Assembly: GCA_900320225.1 (NCBI GenBank)
Contig: ONRL01000003.1
Coordinates: 1-48,508, forward strand
Direction: 5' to 3'
DNA: 48,508 bases
Source of the DNA: an uncultured Lentisphaerota bacterium
Lineage (GTDB): Bacteria; Verrucomicrobiota; Kiritimatiellia; RFP12; UBA1067
The translations under genes were made by a program, and so were the position numbers. Under the pieces are notes generated by a model that had not been told where the DNA came from, made no database searches, and saw only the letters and a list, made by a program, of their open reading frames with translations. Position 1 is the first letter of the stretch, and each line of letters begins with the position of its first letter. Of the stretch, positions 8,746-15,927 are shown in pieces.

Positions 8746-10068
8746 TCACGCCTTCGCGTTGCGCGAGGTGAAGTCGTAGGCGCCGGTCACCTTCATCGAC
8801 TCGTTGTCCGCCGTCACGTAGGCGACGGTGTAGGTGTTGCCGCCGGGGGCGACGGTCAGCACCACGTGTCCGGCGTCGAACGCCTCCGGCGCGATGTCGC
8901 GGAGGAACGGCTTGCCCTCGTCCTCGAAGCGGCGCTCGGGCGTGAACACTGCCGGCGCGATGAGGCGCGGGCCGGGGTAGGCGGCGCGGTCGGAGAGGCG
9001 CGTGAGGGAGTCGGCCGTGATGTGCAGCTGGTCCCACATGCAGGCCGTCCACACGCGCGCCTGGAGCGCCGCGACGAGTTCGGTGGGCATGGAGTGGTGG
9101 GCGTGGTGGTTCACCTTGGCGACGTCCACGGGATCGAGCTCCTTGCCGAGCTCTGCCTCGATGTTGCGGCGCGAGCCGTCGGGGAGCTTCGGGTTGTCGG
9201 AGAAGTCGCCGGCGGTGTAGAAGCGGAACGGGCCGTACTGCACGAGGAGGCCGAGGCTCATGCCGTTCTCGTTGAGGCGTTTCGCGTTGTGGAGCTCCGC
9301 GTAGAGGTCGCGAATCCGGCCGTCCCGGCAGAGGATCTTGCCGTTGCCCGTGATGTTGGTGATGGAGAAGGACGGGTACGCGGCGGCGTCCTTGCGCATG
9401 GCCACCTGGTTGACGGCGCCGACGGTGAACTTCTCCATCTTCATGCCGTCGCGCGCCATGAGGTAGGGGTAGACCTTGCGCATGAGGACGTAGCAGTTGG
9501 GGTCGCACCGCTCGTCGGGGATGGGGTCGTTGAAGTCCGGCCAGCCGCGGTCGAAGGCCGTGCCGAACTTGAGGGTGTCGGCCGCCTGCATGAAGCCGCT
9601 CACGCAGATCTGCTGTCCGTTCCACTCGCGCGTGCCGGCGCCCCAGTGCTCGCCGCCGCCGTGGTCGGAGTGGTGGTGGGAGAGCATCATGTAGTCGACG
9701 TCGGTCTTCGCGGGGTTGACGCGCGTCACGTAGCGGGCGATCCACTCGCCGGCGTTCTTGTTGCCGTTGGGGAGGATCCAGATGGCCAGCTTGCCGCGCG
9801 CCCAGGCCTTGTGGTCGCCGCAGTCGAGGAGCATCGTGGTGCCGTCGGGCAGGATCCAGAACATGCTCTCCGCCACGCCCGTGTAGATGAAGTGAACCTG
9901 GAACTCGCCGGGCTTCCACGGCGGGAGCTTCTTGCCCGCGAGCGGGTGGTTCTTCCCGCACCAGGGCTTGCCGTCGCCGGCTGCCGCACATGTTTCCGAG
10001 GCGCGTCCGCCGAGGACGCCGAGGAGGGGCGCCACCGCCGCCGCCTTCATGAAGTTCCTTCTGTTCAT
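8746..10068 (-). CDS. Tat-exported MBL-fold hydrolase (ComEC/Rec2-type MBL domain)
   Basis: This 440-residue protein has a twin-arginine signal, NRRNFMKAAAVAPLLGVLGG, directly after the start Met. The metal motif SHHHSDHGGGEHW (HxHxDH) lies near residue 130, and a later HHAHHSMP is a plausible further metal site. The pattern of VHFIYTGVAESMFWILPDG followed by LDCGDH matches the stand-alone MBL domains related to ComEC, which act on phosphodiester-type bonds; the true substrate is unknown. The start at 10068 is chosen because AAGGAGACAAG sits immediately upstream and the twin-arginine motif follows. The reading frame extends further upstream, but that part lacks coding character. It leads a two-gene unit with gpsA. 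Confidence 0.8.
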   Translation of the reverse strand: MNRRNFMKAAAVAPLLGVLGGRASETCAAAGDGKPWCGKNHPLAGKKLPPWKPGEFQVHFIYTGVAESMFWILPDGTTMLLDCGDHKAWARGKLAIWILPNGNKNAGEWIARYVTRVNPAKTDVDYMMLSHHHSDHGGGEHWGAGTREWNGQQICVSGFMQAADTLKFGTAFDRGWPDFNDPIPDERCDPNCYVLMRKVYPYLMARDGMKMEKFTVGAVNQVAMRKDAAAYPSFSITNITGNGKILCRDGRIRDLYAELHNAKRLNENGMSLGLLVQYGPFRFYTAGDFSDNPKLPDGSRRNIEAELGKELDPVDVAKVNHHAHHSMPTELVAALQARVWTACMWDQLHITADSLTRLSDRAAYPGPRLIAPAVFTPERRFEDEGKPFLRDIAPEAFDAGHVVLTVAPGGNTYTVAYVTADNESMKVTGAYDFTSRNAKA

Positions 10069-10097
10069 CTTGTCTCCTTGTTGAACGGTTCGCGGGT

Positions 10098-10126
10098 ATT
10101 CTAACAAGTTTTCCGCGTTCCTGCAA
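10098..10126 (-). promoter_or_regulatory. Promoter of the Tat MBL-gpsA unit
   Basis: Minus-strand TTGCAG (10121-10126), a 17-base spacer and TAGAAT (10098-10103), 30 bases before the start codon at 10068. Confidence 0.55.
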
Positions 10127-10182
10127 GGCGACAGCGCTTCGTGTCCGGGGCGGAGTGCAAGTCGAGCGGGCGAACTGGGGGG

Positions 10183-10212
10183 TTGACAGGCAAGGAACAC
10201 ATTCGTTACACT
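10183..10212 (+). promoter_or_regulatory. Promoter of the small membrane protein gene
   Basis: A perfect TTGACA (10183-10188) is followed after 18 bases by TACACT (10207-10212). The start region, GTTACACTAT then GCCGTG, is nearly the same as at the promoter of the ATPase gene (29488-29505). Confidence 0.65.
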
Positions 10213-10270
10213 ATTTGCCGTGCTCGGCGGTTCCGCCATGCACGGTTTAATCAACTGAAAGGAAAAACAA

Positions 10271-10495
10271 ATGAAAGCGTTTCTGTTCGCCAACGTGCCG
10301 CTGAGCATGTTGCACTTCATCCTGTTCCTCATCTTCAAGGGATTCCTCGGACAGCCCGGATTCGCCGTGGCCGATGCCTTGGGTGCGTCCAACGGCAGCA
10401 TTCTCTGGTGGGCGCTCATGGTCCTCAACTCCCTCGTCTGGGGCGCGGTCCTCTCGCTCTTCGTGTTCCCGTTCCTCCGCAAGCTCCTCAAATAG
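10271..10495 (+). CDS. Small two-helix membrane protein of unknown function
   Basis: This 74-residue protein consists almost entirely of two hydrophobic segments (about residues 9-27 and 45-68) separated by a short polar loop, ending in a basic tail RKLLK. A GAAAGG ribosome binding site precedes the ATG and a strong promoter lies 59 bases upstream of it, so it is very likely expressed. I do not recognise the family. It stands alone between a minus-strand unit and the sugar-kinase operon. Confidence 0.65.
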   Translation: MKAFLFANVPLSMLHFILFLIFKGFLGQPGFAVADALGASNGSILWWALMVLNSLVWGAVLSLFVFPFLRKLLK

Positions 10496-10529
10496 CCCCT
10501 GCCTCCCTTGCCGGGGTGTCGCAAACCGC

Positions 10530-10565
10530 TTACGCCGATTCCGTGGATTTGAGGAGCACATCTGA
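10530..10565 (+). pseudogene. Tail-end remnant of a second UDP-sugar dehydrogenase-like gene
   Basis: The codons just before the kinase start read FRGFEEHI then TGA, the same last eight residues and stop as the dehydrogenase-like gene at 12693-13448. Several codons differ only at the third base (CGT/CGC, GGA/GGC, TTT/TTC), as expected of a diverged coding relic rather than a fresh copy. The rest of that gene is absent. The relic's GAGGAG now serves as the kinase ribosome binding site. Confidence 0.5.
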
Positions 10566-11594
10566 ATGAGCAAGACATTCGTCGTTCTCGCGCCGATCCG
10601 CATCTGCGACCTGGGCGGCTGGTCGGACACGTGGTTCGCCAAGCACGGGGCCGTGCTCAACATCGCGGTGAGCCCGTACGCCGAATGCCGCATGGAGGTC
10701 GCGGAGGTGCCGTCGTGGCGCGAGCGGTTCTACTTCACGGTGGACGACTACGGCGACCGGTATCGTCTTGATCCGCAGAACGTGATGTTCGACCGCCACC
10801 CGCTGCTCGAGGCGTGCGTGAAGTCGATGCCGATCCCCAAGGGACTGGACATCGAGATCGCCCTCCATTCGTCGATTCCGGGCGGCTCGTCCACCGGTAC
10901 GTCGGCCGCAGTCACGGTCGCGTTGCTGCGGGCGCTTGACTGCCTTACGCCGGACCGGCTTTCGCCGGACGAACTGGCGGCGAAGGCGCATGAGGTGGAG
11001 ACGGTGCACCTGGGGCAGCAGAGCGGCATCCAGGACCAGCTCTGCTCGGCGCACGGCGGCATCAGCTTCATCGACATGGACGAGTATCCGCATGCGACCG
11101 TGCATCGCGTGGAGGTCTCGGACGCCGTGCGCACCGAACTCGAGGCGCGTCTCTCGGTGATCTTCCTCGGGCGCACCCACCACTCGTCGTCGGTTCACGA
11201 GGAGGTGATCCGCGGTCTGGTGGGCGGCTCGTCCGTCGACAAGCTCGAGCCGTTGCGGCGCGAGGCCGTGGCCGGACGGGACGCGTTGCTCGCGGGCGAC
11301 CTCAATGCGTTCGGCGCCGCGATGATCCGCAACACCGAGGCGCAGGCCAACTTGCACGAGACGCTCGTCTCGGCGACCGCACGGCAGATCTTCGACATAG
11401 CGAAGCACTATGGCGCGATCGGGTGGAAGGTGAACGGCGCGGGCGGCGACGGCGGATCGGTGACGATCCTCTCCGGTCCGGACCATTTCGCGCAGAAGGC
11501 GATGCTGGAGGAGATCAAGACGATCGGCGGCGGGGTCCGCGAGATCGGGATCCGCCTCAACGACAGCGGCGTGCGCGTGATTAGTGATTCGTGA
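10566..11594 (+). CDS. GHMP-family sugar kinase
   Basis: This 342-residue kinase of the galactokinase/homoserine/mevalonate/phosphomevalonate fold opens with APIRICDLGGWSDT, the substrate-side motif of the fucokinase/heptose-7-phosphate-kinase branch. The ATP loop is PGGSSTGTSAAVTVALL and the C-terminal motif KVNGAGGDGGSVTIL. It probably phosphorylates the anomeric position of a sugar that is then built into a glycan; the exact sugar cannot be read from the sequence. The start ATG directly follows the TGA of a relic frame, with GAGGAG about 9 bases upstream. Its last codons (VRVISDS) and stop run into a heptamer repeat, so the C-terminus could vary if that repeat slips. Confidence 0.75.
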   Translation: MSKTFVVLAPIRICDLGGWSDTWFAKHGAVLNIAVSPYAECRMEVAEVPSWRERFYFTVDDYGDRYRLDPQNVMFDRHPLLEACVKSMPIPKGLDIEIALHSSIPGGSSTGTSAAVTVALLRALDCLTPDRLSPDELAAKAHEVETVHLGQQSGIQDQLCSAHGGISFIDMDEYPHATVHRVEVSDAVRTELEARLSVIFLGRTHHSSSVHEEVIRGLVGGSSVDKLEPLRREAVAGRDALLAGDLNAFGAAMIRNTEAQANLHETLVSATARQIFDIAKHYGAIGWKVNGAGGDGGSVTILSGPDHFAQKAMLEEIKTIGGGVREIGIRLNDSGVRVISDS

Positions 11595-11636
11595 TTCGTG
11601 GTTCGTGGTTCGTGATTCGTGTTTCGTGGTTAGAGG
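11581..11636. repeat. Degenerate heptamer tandem repeat, about 8 units of TTCGTGN
   Basis: Units TTAGTGA, TTCGTGA, TTCGTGG (twice), TTCGTGA, TTCGTGT, TTCGTGG and TTAGAGG run without a break. The array overlaps the stop codon of the kinase gene and ends 16 bases before the next start codon. Confidence 0.85.
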
Positions 11637-11652
11637 AAAGAAGGGAATTGAC

Positions 11653-12663
11653 ATGGATTTCTCGAAAGAAGGCATAACTGGTCGAGTGGGGCGGATGGAA
11701 CAGCTCGCCGCCATCAAGCGCTATGCGATTGAAGATGGCAAAGGACGCGGGATGCGGGCGTTCGAGGTCGTGAACGGCAGCGGCTTCGACTTTACCGTCT
11801 ATCCCGACCGTGGCCTTGACATCGGACCGGCCCGCTACAACGGGCTTCCGCTCACCTGGACGACGCGCAACGGTCCGGTCGCCCCCGCGTTCTACGACGC
11901 GTCCGGCTTCGAGTGGCTGCGTACGTGGGCCGGCGGGCTGTTGACGACGTGCGGCTGGCTCAACGTGGGCGGTCCGTGCACCACGCCGGAAGGCGCGCAG
12001 GGCCTTCACGGGCGCATGGACCATACGCCTGCGGAGGAGGTGAACGCCCGGGCGTTCTGGAACGCAGCAGGCGAGTACGTGCTTGAGGTGACGGGACGCA
12101 TCGTCCTCTCGCGGGTGTTCGGCGAGAACCTTGCGACCAGCCGGACGATCACGACGCGTCTGGGCTGGCCGGGCGTGGAGGTCGTGGATCGCACGGAAAA
12201 TCTCGGCGCCGCGACAATGCCGCTCATGCAGCTCTACCACATGAACTTCGGCTGGCCGCTTATCGGAGAGACGACACGCCTCCTTGCGCCGCCGCACGAC
12301 GTCGTCCCGCGCGATGCCGCCGCCGCGAAGGGCGTTTCGGAATGGGACACGTTCCTGCCGCCGACACCGAACTTTGCCGAGCAGGTGTTCTACCATGACC
12401 TGCCCGCCGACGACAACGGGTTCTGCACGATGCGGATATCCAATCCGGCGTTCGGTCCGGACGTCGCGCTCTCGTTCCGCAAGGCCGAGCTGCCGAACCT
12501 CGTCCAGTGGCGCATGCCGGGATGTGGCGACTACGTGATGGGACTTGAGCCCGCGAACTGTCTGGCCGAGGATTACAACAGCATGGCGGCGAAGGGATTG
12601 CTCCGCCGCATTGAACCGGGGCAGGTCGTGGCGACGTGCATCAGGCTGTCGCTTGACACGTGA
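11653..12663 (+). CDS. DUF4432 / aldose 1-epimerase-like protein
   Basis: This 336-residue protein matches the DUF4432 branch of the galactose-mutarotase fold: GMRAFEVVNGSGFDFTVYPDRGLDIG near the N-terminus, GGLLTTCGWLNVG, GLHGRMDHTPAEEV and a late NCLAEDYN. Such proteins are thought to bind or epimerise the anomeric centre of sugars. The start at 11653 is chosen over an in-frame GTG at 11584 because the extra residues would be encoded by the heptamer repeat, and GAAGGG lies upstream of the ATG. It lies between a sugar kinase and a dehydrogenase in the same direction, so a role in preparing an activated sugar is likely. Which sugar is unknown. Confidence 0.75.
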   Translation: MDFSKEGITGRVGRMEQLAAIKRYAIEDGKGRGMRAFEVVNGSGFDFTVYPDRGLDIGPARYNGLPLTWTTRNGPVAPAFYDASGFEWLRTWAGGLLTTCGWLNVGGPCTTPEGAQGLHGRMDHTPAEEVNARAFWNAAGEYVLEVTGRIVLSRVFGENLATSRTITTRLGWPGVEVVDRTENLGAATMPLMQLYHMNFGWPLIGETTRLLAPPHDVVPRDAAAAKGVSEWDTFLPPTPNFAEQVFYHDLPADDNGFCTMRISNPAFGPDVALSFRKAELPNLVQWRMPGCGDYVMGLEPANCLAEDYNSMAAKGLLRRIEPGQVVATCIRLSLDT

Positions 12664-12679
12664 CCTCGTATCATATAAG
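12653..12679 (+). promoter_or_regulatory. Weak possible internal promoter before the dehydrogenase-like gene
   Basis: TTGACA (12653-12658) overlaps the end of the DUF4432 gene and TATAAG (12674-12679) follows after only 15 bases, a short spacing. It would give the acylation part of the operon some independent transcription. Confidence 0.3.
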
Positions 12680-12692
12680 AGAAAGAAAAACA

Positions 12693-13448
12693 ATGATCAA
12701 AGTTGGAATAGTCGGCTGCGGGTTCGTCGGCGGGGCGCTGAAGGCCTGGCTGGAGGAAAACAACAAGGAATGCCAGATCCTCGTGAGCGATCCGCCGAAG
12801 GGGTTCAATGACGACCTCTCGCAGGTCGACATTGCCTTCCTGCAGATCCACGTGCCTACGGAAGACGACGGCACGCAGGATCTCACGCTCATGAAGGAGC
12901 TCATCCAAAAGTTGCCGGACGTGCCCGTGTTCGTGCGCACCACGATCCTGCCCGGCACGAGCGACAGGCTCTCGCAGGAGACCGGACACCAGGTTTGCTA
13001 CATGCCGGAGTTCCTCACCGAGCGCACGCACATCGAGGACTTCAAGAAGCAGACGATGGTGTTCACGGGGGCGGTCGACCTCCTGATCAAGGTGTTCCCC
13101 GGCAAGAAGTTCACGGTGATGAGCCCGCTCGAGGCCGAGCTCACGAAGTACATCCACAACGTGTTCGGCGCGTACAAGGTGACCTTCTTCAACGCGGCGA
13201 AGGAGTACGTGGAGAAGATGGGCGGCAACTGGGCGAAGGTCCACACGGGCGTGCTGCTCTCGGGTTACATCAACGACATGCACACCTACGTGCCCGGCCC
13301 GGACGGCAAGCGCGGCTACGGCGGCAAGTGCTTCCCGAAGGACGTCAACGCGTTCGCGAAGATGACGAAAGGCACGCCGCTCGGCACGCTTCTCGCCCCG
13401 CTGCACGAACTCAACGTCCACTTCCGCGGCTTCGAGGAGCACATCTGA
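12693..13448 (+). CDS. Short UDP-glucose/GDP-mannose dehydrogenase-like protein
   Basis: This 251-residue protein begins MIKVGIVGCGFVGGAL (NAD-binding GxGxxG) and contains the catalytic-cysteine motif YGGKCFPKD (Cys213) of nucleotide-sugar 6-dehydrogenases, with TTILPGT and YMPEFLTE, both typical of the family. Usual members are about 390-450 residues with a third, UDP-binding domain; that domain is absent here, so nucleotide-sugar binding must differ or the enzyme acts on another substrate. It stops cleanly with TGA, is followed 43 bases later by the FkbH gene, and shows no frameshift. A relic of the same C-terminus lies at 10530-10565. Confidence 0.75.
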   Translation: MIKVGIVGCGFVGGALKAWLEENNKECQILVSDPPKGFNDDLSQVDIAFLQIHVPTEDDGTQDLTLMKELIQKLPDVPVFVRTTILPGTSDRLSQETGHQVCYMPEFLTERTHIEDFKKQTMVFTGAVDLLIKVFPGKKFTVMSPLEAELTKYIHNVFGAYKVTFFNAAKEYVEKMGGNWAKVHTGVLLSGYINDMHTYVPGPDGKRGYGGKCFPKDVNAFAKMTKGTPLGTLLAPLHELNVHFRGFEEHI

Positions 13449-13491
13449 ACATGCGGAAGGCAGAACAGGTCGAGCGAAAGGAGCCGCTGGC

Positions 13492-15285
13492 ATGAACGGG
13501 CACGAACCGCTGCGGTCCCTGTTGCGGTGGCCGTTTGCCTGCAAGGCGCTCGCGCGCAAGCGTCCCGCGCTCCGGCGCGCGCTGCTGGAGCGTCCCGGCC
13601 TCCTGGAGAAGCGCATCGCCGTCCTCGGCGGCTCGACCACGCACGACGTCGTCGCGTTCCTGGAGCTCTTCCTCCTCGATAACGGCATCCGCCCGACGTT
13701 CTACGAGAGCGAGTACAACCAGTGGTGGGAGGACGCCGTGTTCGGCAATCCCGCGCTGGACGCGTTCCGTCCCGACGTCGTCTTCATCCACACGAGCGTG
13801 CGCAACGTCCGCGACTGGCCCGCGCTTGGCGCGGAGGCGTCCGAGTCGGGCGTGGAGGAGACGGTCGCGAAATGGCGCACGGCGTGGGAGAAGATCGCGG
13901 AGAAGTTCAACTGCCCGATCATCCAGAACAACTTCGACTATCTGCCGTACCGCCTGCTCGGCAACCTCGACGGCACGGACCTCCGCGGGCGCGTGAACTT
14001 CGTGCGCCGCCTCAACGCCGCCTTTGCCAAATACGCGCGCACGCACGACGGACTCTCCATCAACGACATCTGCTGGCAGGCGGCCGACTTCGGCCTCGCG
14101 CGCTGGCACGACGAGGCGTACTGGTGCCTCTACAAGTACGCGATGAGCCGGGAGGCGTTGCCGACCGTCGCGTTCAACGTCGCGAACATCGTGAAGGCCC
14201 TTTTCGGCAAAAACAAGAAGGCCCTCGCGCTCGACCTCGACAACACGCTCTGGGGCGGCGTGGTGGGCGACGACGGCCCCGAGAACCTCGAACTCGGCAC
14301 GGAGACCGCGGTCGGGCAGAGCTACACGGAGTTCCAGCAGTACCTGAAGGACCTCAGCAAGACGGGCGTCCTCCTCAACGTCATTTCCAAGAACGAGCCC
14401 GAGAACGCGAAGGCCGGCCTCGCCCATCCGCAGATGGTGCTGAAAGAAGACGATTTCATCAGCGTCAAGGCCAACTGGGAGCCGAAGAGTGAGAACCTCA
14501 GGCTGATGGCGGAGGAGCTGTCGCTCCTGCCGGAGTCGTTCGTGTTCGTGGACGACAACCCCGCCGAGCGCGAGATCGTCCGCCAGCAGGTGCCGGACGC
14601 GGCCGTGCCGGAGATCGGACAGGTGGAGGACTACGTCTCCGCCCTCGACCACGGCGGCTGGTTCGAGGCCGTCAGGCTCTCCGGCGACGACCTCAAGCGG
14701 AACGCGATGTACCGCGAAAACGCGCAGCGCGCGCAGCTGCAGAGCCGGTTCACGGACTACGGGGCGTACCTCGACTCGCTGGAGATGAAGGGGACGATCC
14801 GTCCGTTCGAGCCCGTCTACATGAGCCGCATCGCGCAGCTCACGAACAAGTCCAACCAGTTCAACCTCACGACGCGCCGCTACACGCAGGAGGAGATCGA
14901 GCGGACGGCGGCCGACGACGCCTTCATCACGCGCTACGGCAGGCTCGAAGACCGCTTCGGCGACAACGGCGTGGTGGCGATCTCCATCGGCGAGCTGAAA
15001 GGCGACGCGCTGGAGCTCGTGCTCTGGCTCATGTCCTGCCGCGTCCTCAAGCGCGACATGGAGTTCGCGATGATGGACGAAATGGTCGCGGCGGCGCGGG
15101 CGCGGGGCGCGAAGACGATCCGCGGCTTCTACTACCCGACCGCGAAGAACGGCATGGTGCGCGACTTCTACAAGACGCAGGGCTTTGCCAAGGTCTCCGA
15201 GGACGTGCAGGGAAATGCCGTGTGGGAGCTGGACGTTTCAAATGGCTACGAGCCGAGGAACCACCACATCAAGATCGAACGATAA
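13492..15285 (+). CDS. FkbH-like HAD-family acyl-loading protein
   Basis: This 597-residue protein carries the FkbH HAD domain: ALDLDNTLWGG with the two catalytic aspartates Asp248 and Asp250, ISKNEPENA, and FVFVDDNPAEREIV. Characterised FkbH enzymes dephosphorylate 1,3-bisphosphoglycerate and load the glyceryl unit on an acyl carrier protein. Here an N-terminal SGNH-like region (AVLGGSTTHDV near residue 45) precedes the HAD part and an acetyltransferase-like C-terminal region follows (NKSNQFNLTTRRY to the end), a layout common in polysaccharide loci. AAAGGAG lies 9 bases before the ATG. The ACP gene follows after 10 bases. Role in making an acyl (possibly glyceryl or lactyl) donor is inferred. 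Confidence 0.88.
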   Translation: MNGHEPLRSLLRWPFACKALARKRPALRRALLERPGLLEKRIAVLGGSTTHDVVAFLELFLLDNGIRPTFYESEYNQWWEDAVFGNPALDAFRPDVVFIHTSVRNVRDWPALGAEASESGVEETVAKWRTAWEKIAEKFNCPIIQNNFDYLPYRLLGNLDGTDLRGRVNFVRRLNAAFAKYARTHDGLSINDICWQAADFGLARWHDEAYWCLYKYAMSREALPTVAFNVANIVKALFGKNKKALALDLDNTLWGGVVGDDGPENLELGTETAVGQSYTEFQQYLKDLSKTGVLLNVISKNEPENAKAGLAHPQMVLKEDDFISVKANWEPKSENLRLMAEELSLLPESFVFVDDNPAEREIVRQQVPDAAVPEIGQVEDYVSALDHGGWFEAVRLSGDDLKRNAMYRENAQRAQLQSRFTDYGAYLDSLEMKGTIRPFEPVYMSRIAQLTNKSNQFNLTTRRYTQEEIERTAADDAFITRYGRLEDRFGDNGVVAISIGELKGDALELVLWLMSCRVLKRDMEFAMMDEMVAAARARGAKTIRGFYYPTAKNGMVRDFYKTQGFAKVSEDVQGNAVWELDVSNGYEPRNHHIKIER

Positions 15286-15295
15286 GGAGAAGGAC

Positions 15296-15535
15296 ATGGA
15301 ACGCGCAGAAGTCTATTCACGCCTCGCCGACGTCTTCCGGGACGTCTTCGACCGCGAGGTCTCGCTTGCGGATGCAACGACCGCGGCGGACGTCCCCGGC
15401 TGGGACTCGCTCAACCACATCACGCTCATCGGCACGATCGAAGACGAGTTCGACGTCAAGTTCCCGATGAAGGACGTCGTCGGCATGAAGAACGTGGGCG
15501 AGCTCGTGGACAAGATCATCGAGCTTTCGGCATGA
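15296..15535 (+). CDS. Acyl carrier protein
   Basis: This 79-residue acidic protein has the phosphopantetheine attachment motif GWDSLNHI, with Ser38 as the modified residue, and the usual four-helix pattern. It is the probable carrier for the unit loaded by the preceding FkbH protein. The start at 15296 follows AAGGAGAAGGAC. Its TGA overlaps the ATG of the next gene by 4 bases, which points to translational coupling. It is not in a fatty-acid gene context, so it is a dedicated carrier. Confidence 0.93.
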   Translation: MERAEVYSRLADVFRDVFDREVSLADATTAADVPGWDSLNHITLIGTIEDEFDVKFPMKDVVGMKNVGELVDKIIELSA

Positions 15536-15927
15536 CGGTCCACCACATCGGCTACCTCGTGAAGAAACTCGAACGCGCCCGGTCCGCGTTCGAGGCGTTG
15601 GGGTACGGCGTCGAGCGGGAGACGGTGCGGGACGAGTTCCGCAAGGTCGACATCGTCTTCCTCGTGAAGGACGGCTACCGGGTCGAGCTCGTCTCGCCGT
15701 ACGATCCCTCCTCCGTCGTGGCCGGTCTCCTCGCGCGCACGGGCAACGCGCCGTACCACGTCTGCTACGAGGTGGACGACCTGGACGCGGAAGTCGAGCG
15801 CCTGCGCGACGCCCGGTACGTGATGCAGGACGCCCCCGCGCCCGCGCCCGCCTGCGGCGGCGCGCGCGTGGCGTTTCTCGTCCACCCGTACCTGGGCATG
15901 GTTGAACTCCTGCAGAAGTCCGGTTGA
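15532..15927 (+). CDS. VOC/glyoxalase-superfamily protein, methylmalonyl-CoA epimerase-like
   Basis: This 131-residue vicinal-oxygen-chelate protein has the four expected metal ligands: HHIGYLV, VELVSP, PYHVCYEV and GMVELLQ give His, Glu, His, Glu. Methylmalonyl-CoA epimerases share this layout, so it may epimerise or rearrange the acyl group on the ACP before transfer. Position between the ACP and the MBOAT acyltransferase, with overlapping start and stop on both sides, supports a step in the same acyl pathway. The actual substrate is unknown. Confidence 0.75.
   Translation: MTVHHIGYLVKKLERARSAFEALGYGVERETVRDEFRKVDIVFLVKDGYRVELVSPYDPSSVVAGLLARTGNAPYHVCYEVDDLDAEVERLRDARYVMQDAPAPAPACGGARVAFLVHPYLGMVELLQKSG

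Noticed and set aside
8291-10126. A 611-codon minus-strand frame overlapping the Tat MBL and gpsA genes
   Set aside because: Arg/His/Pro-rich shadow; the true frames carry HxHxDH and GpsA motifs.
8746-10578. Longer N-terminus (610 residues) for the Tat MBL-fold protein
   Set aside because: The twin-arginine motif, ribosome binding site and promoter all place the start at 10068; upstream residues look like antisense of the small membrane protein gene.
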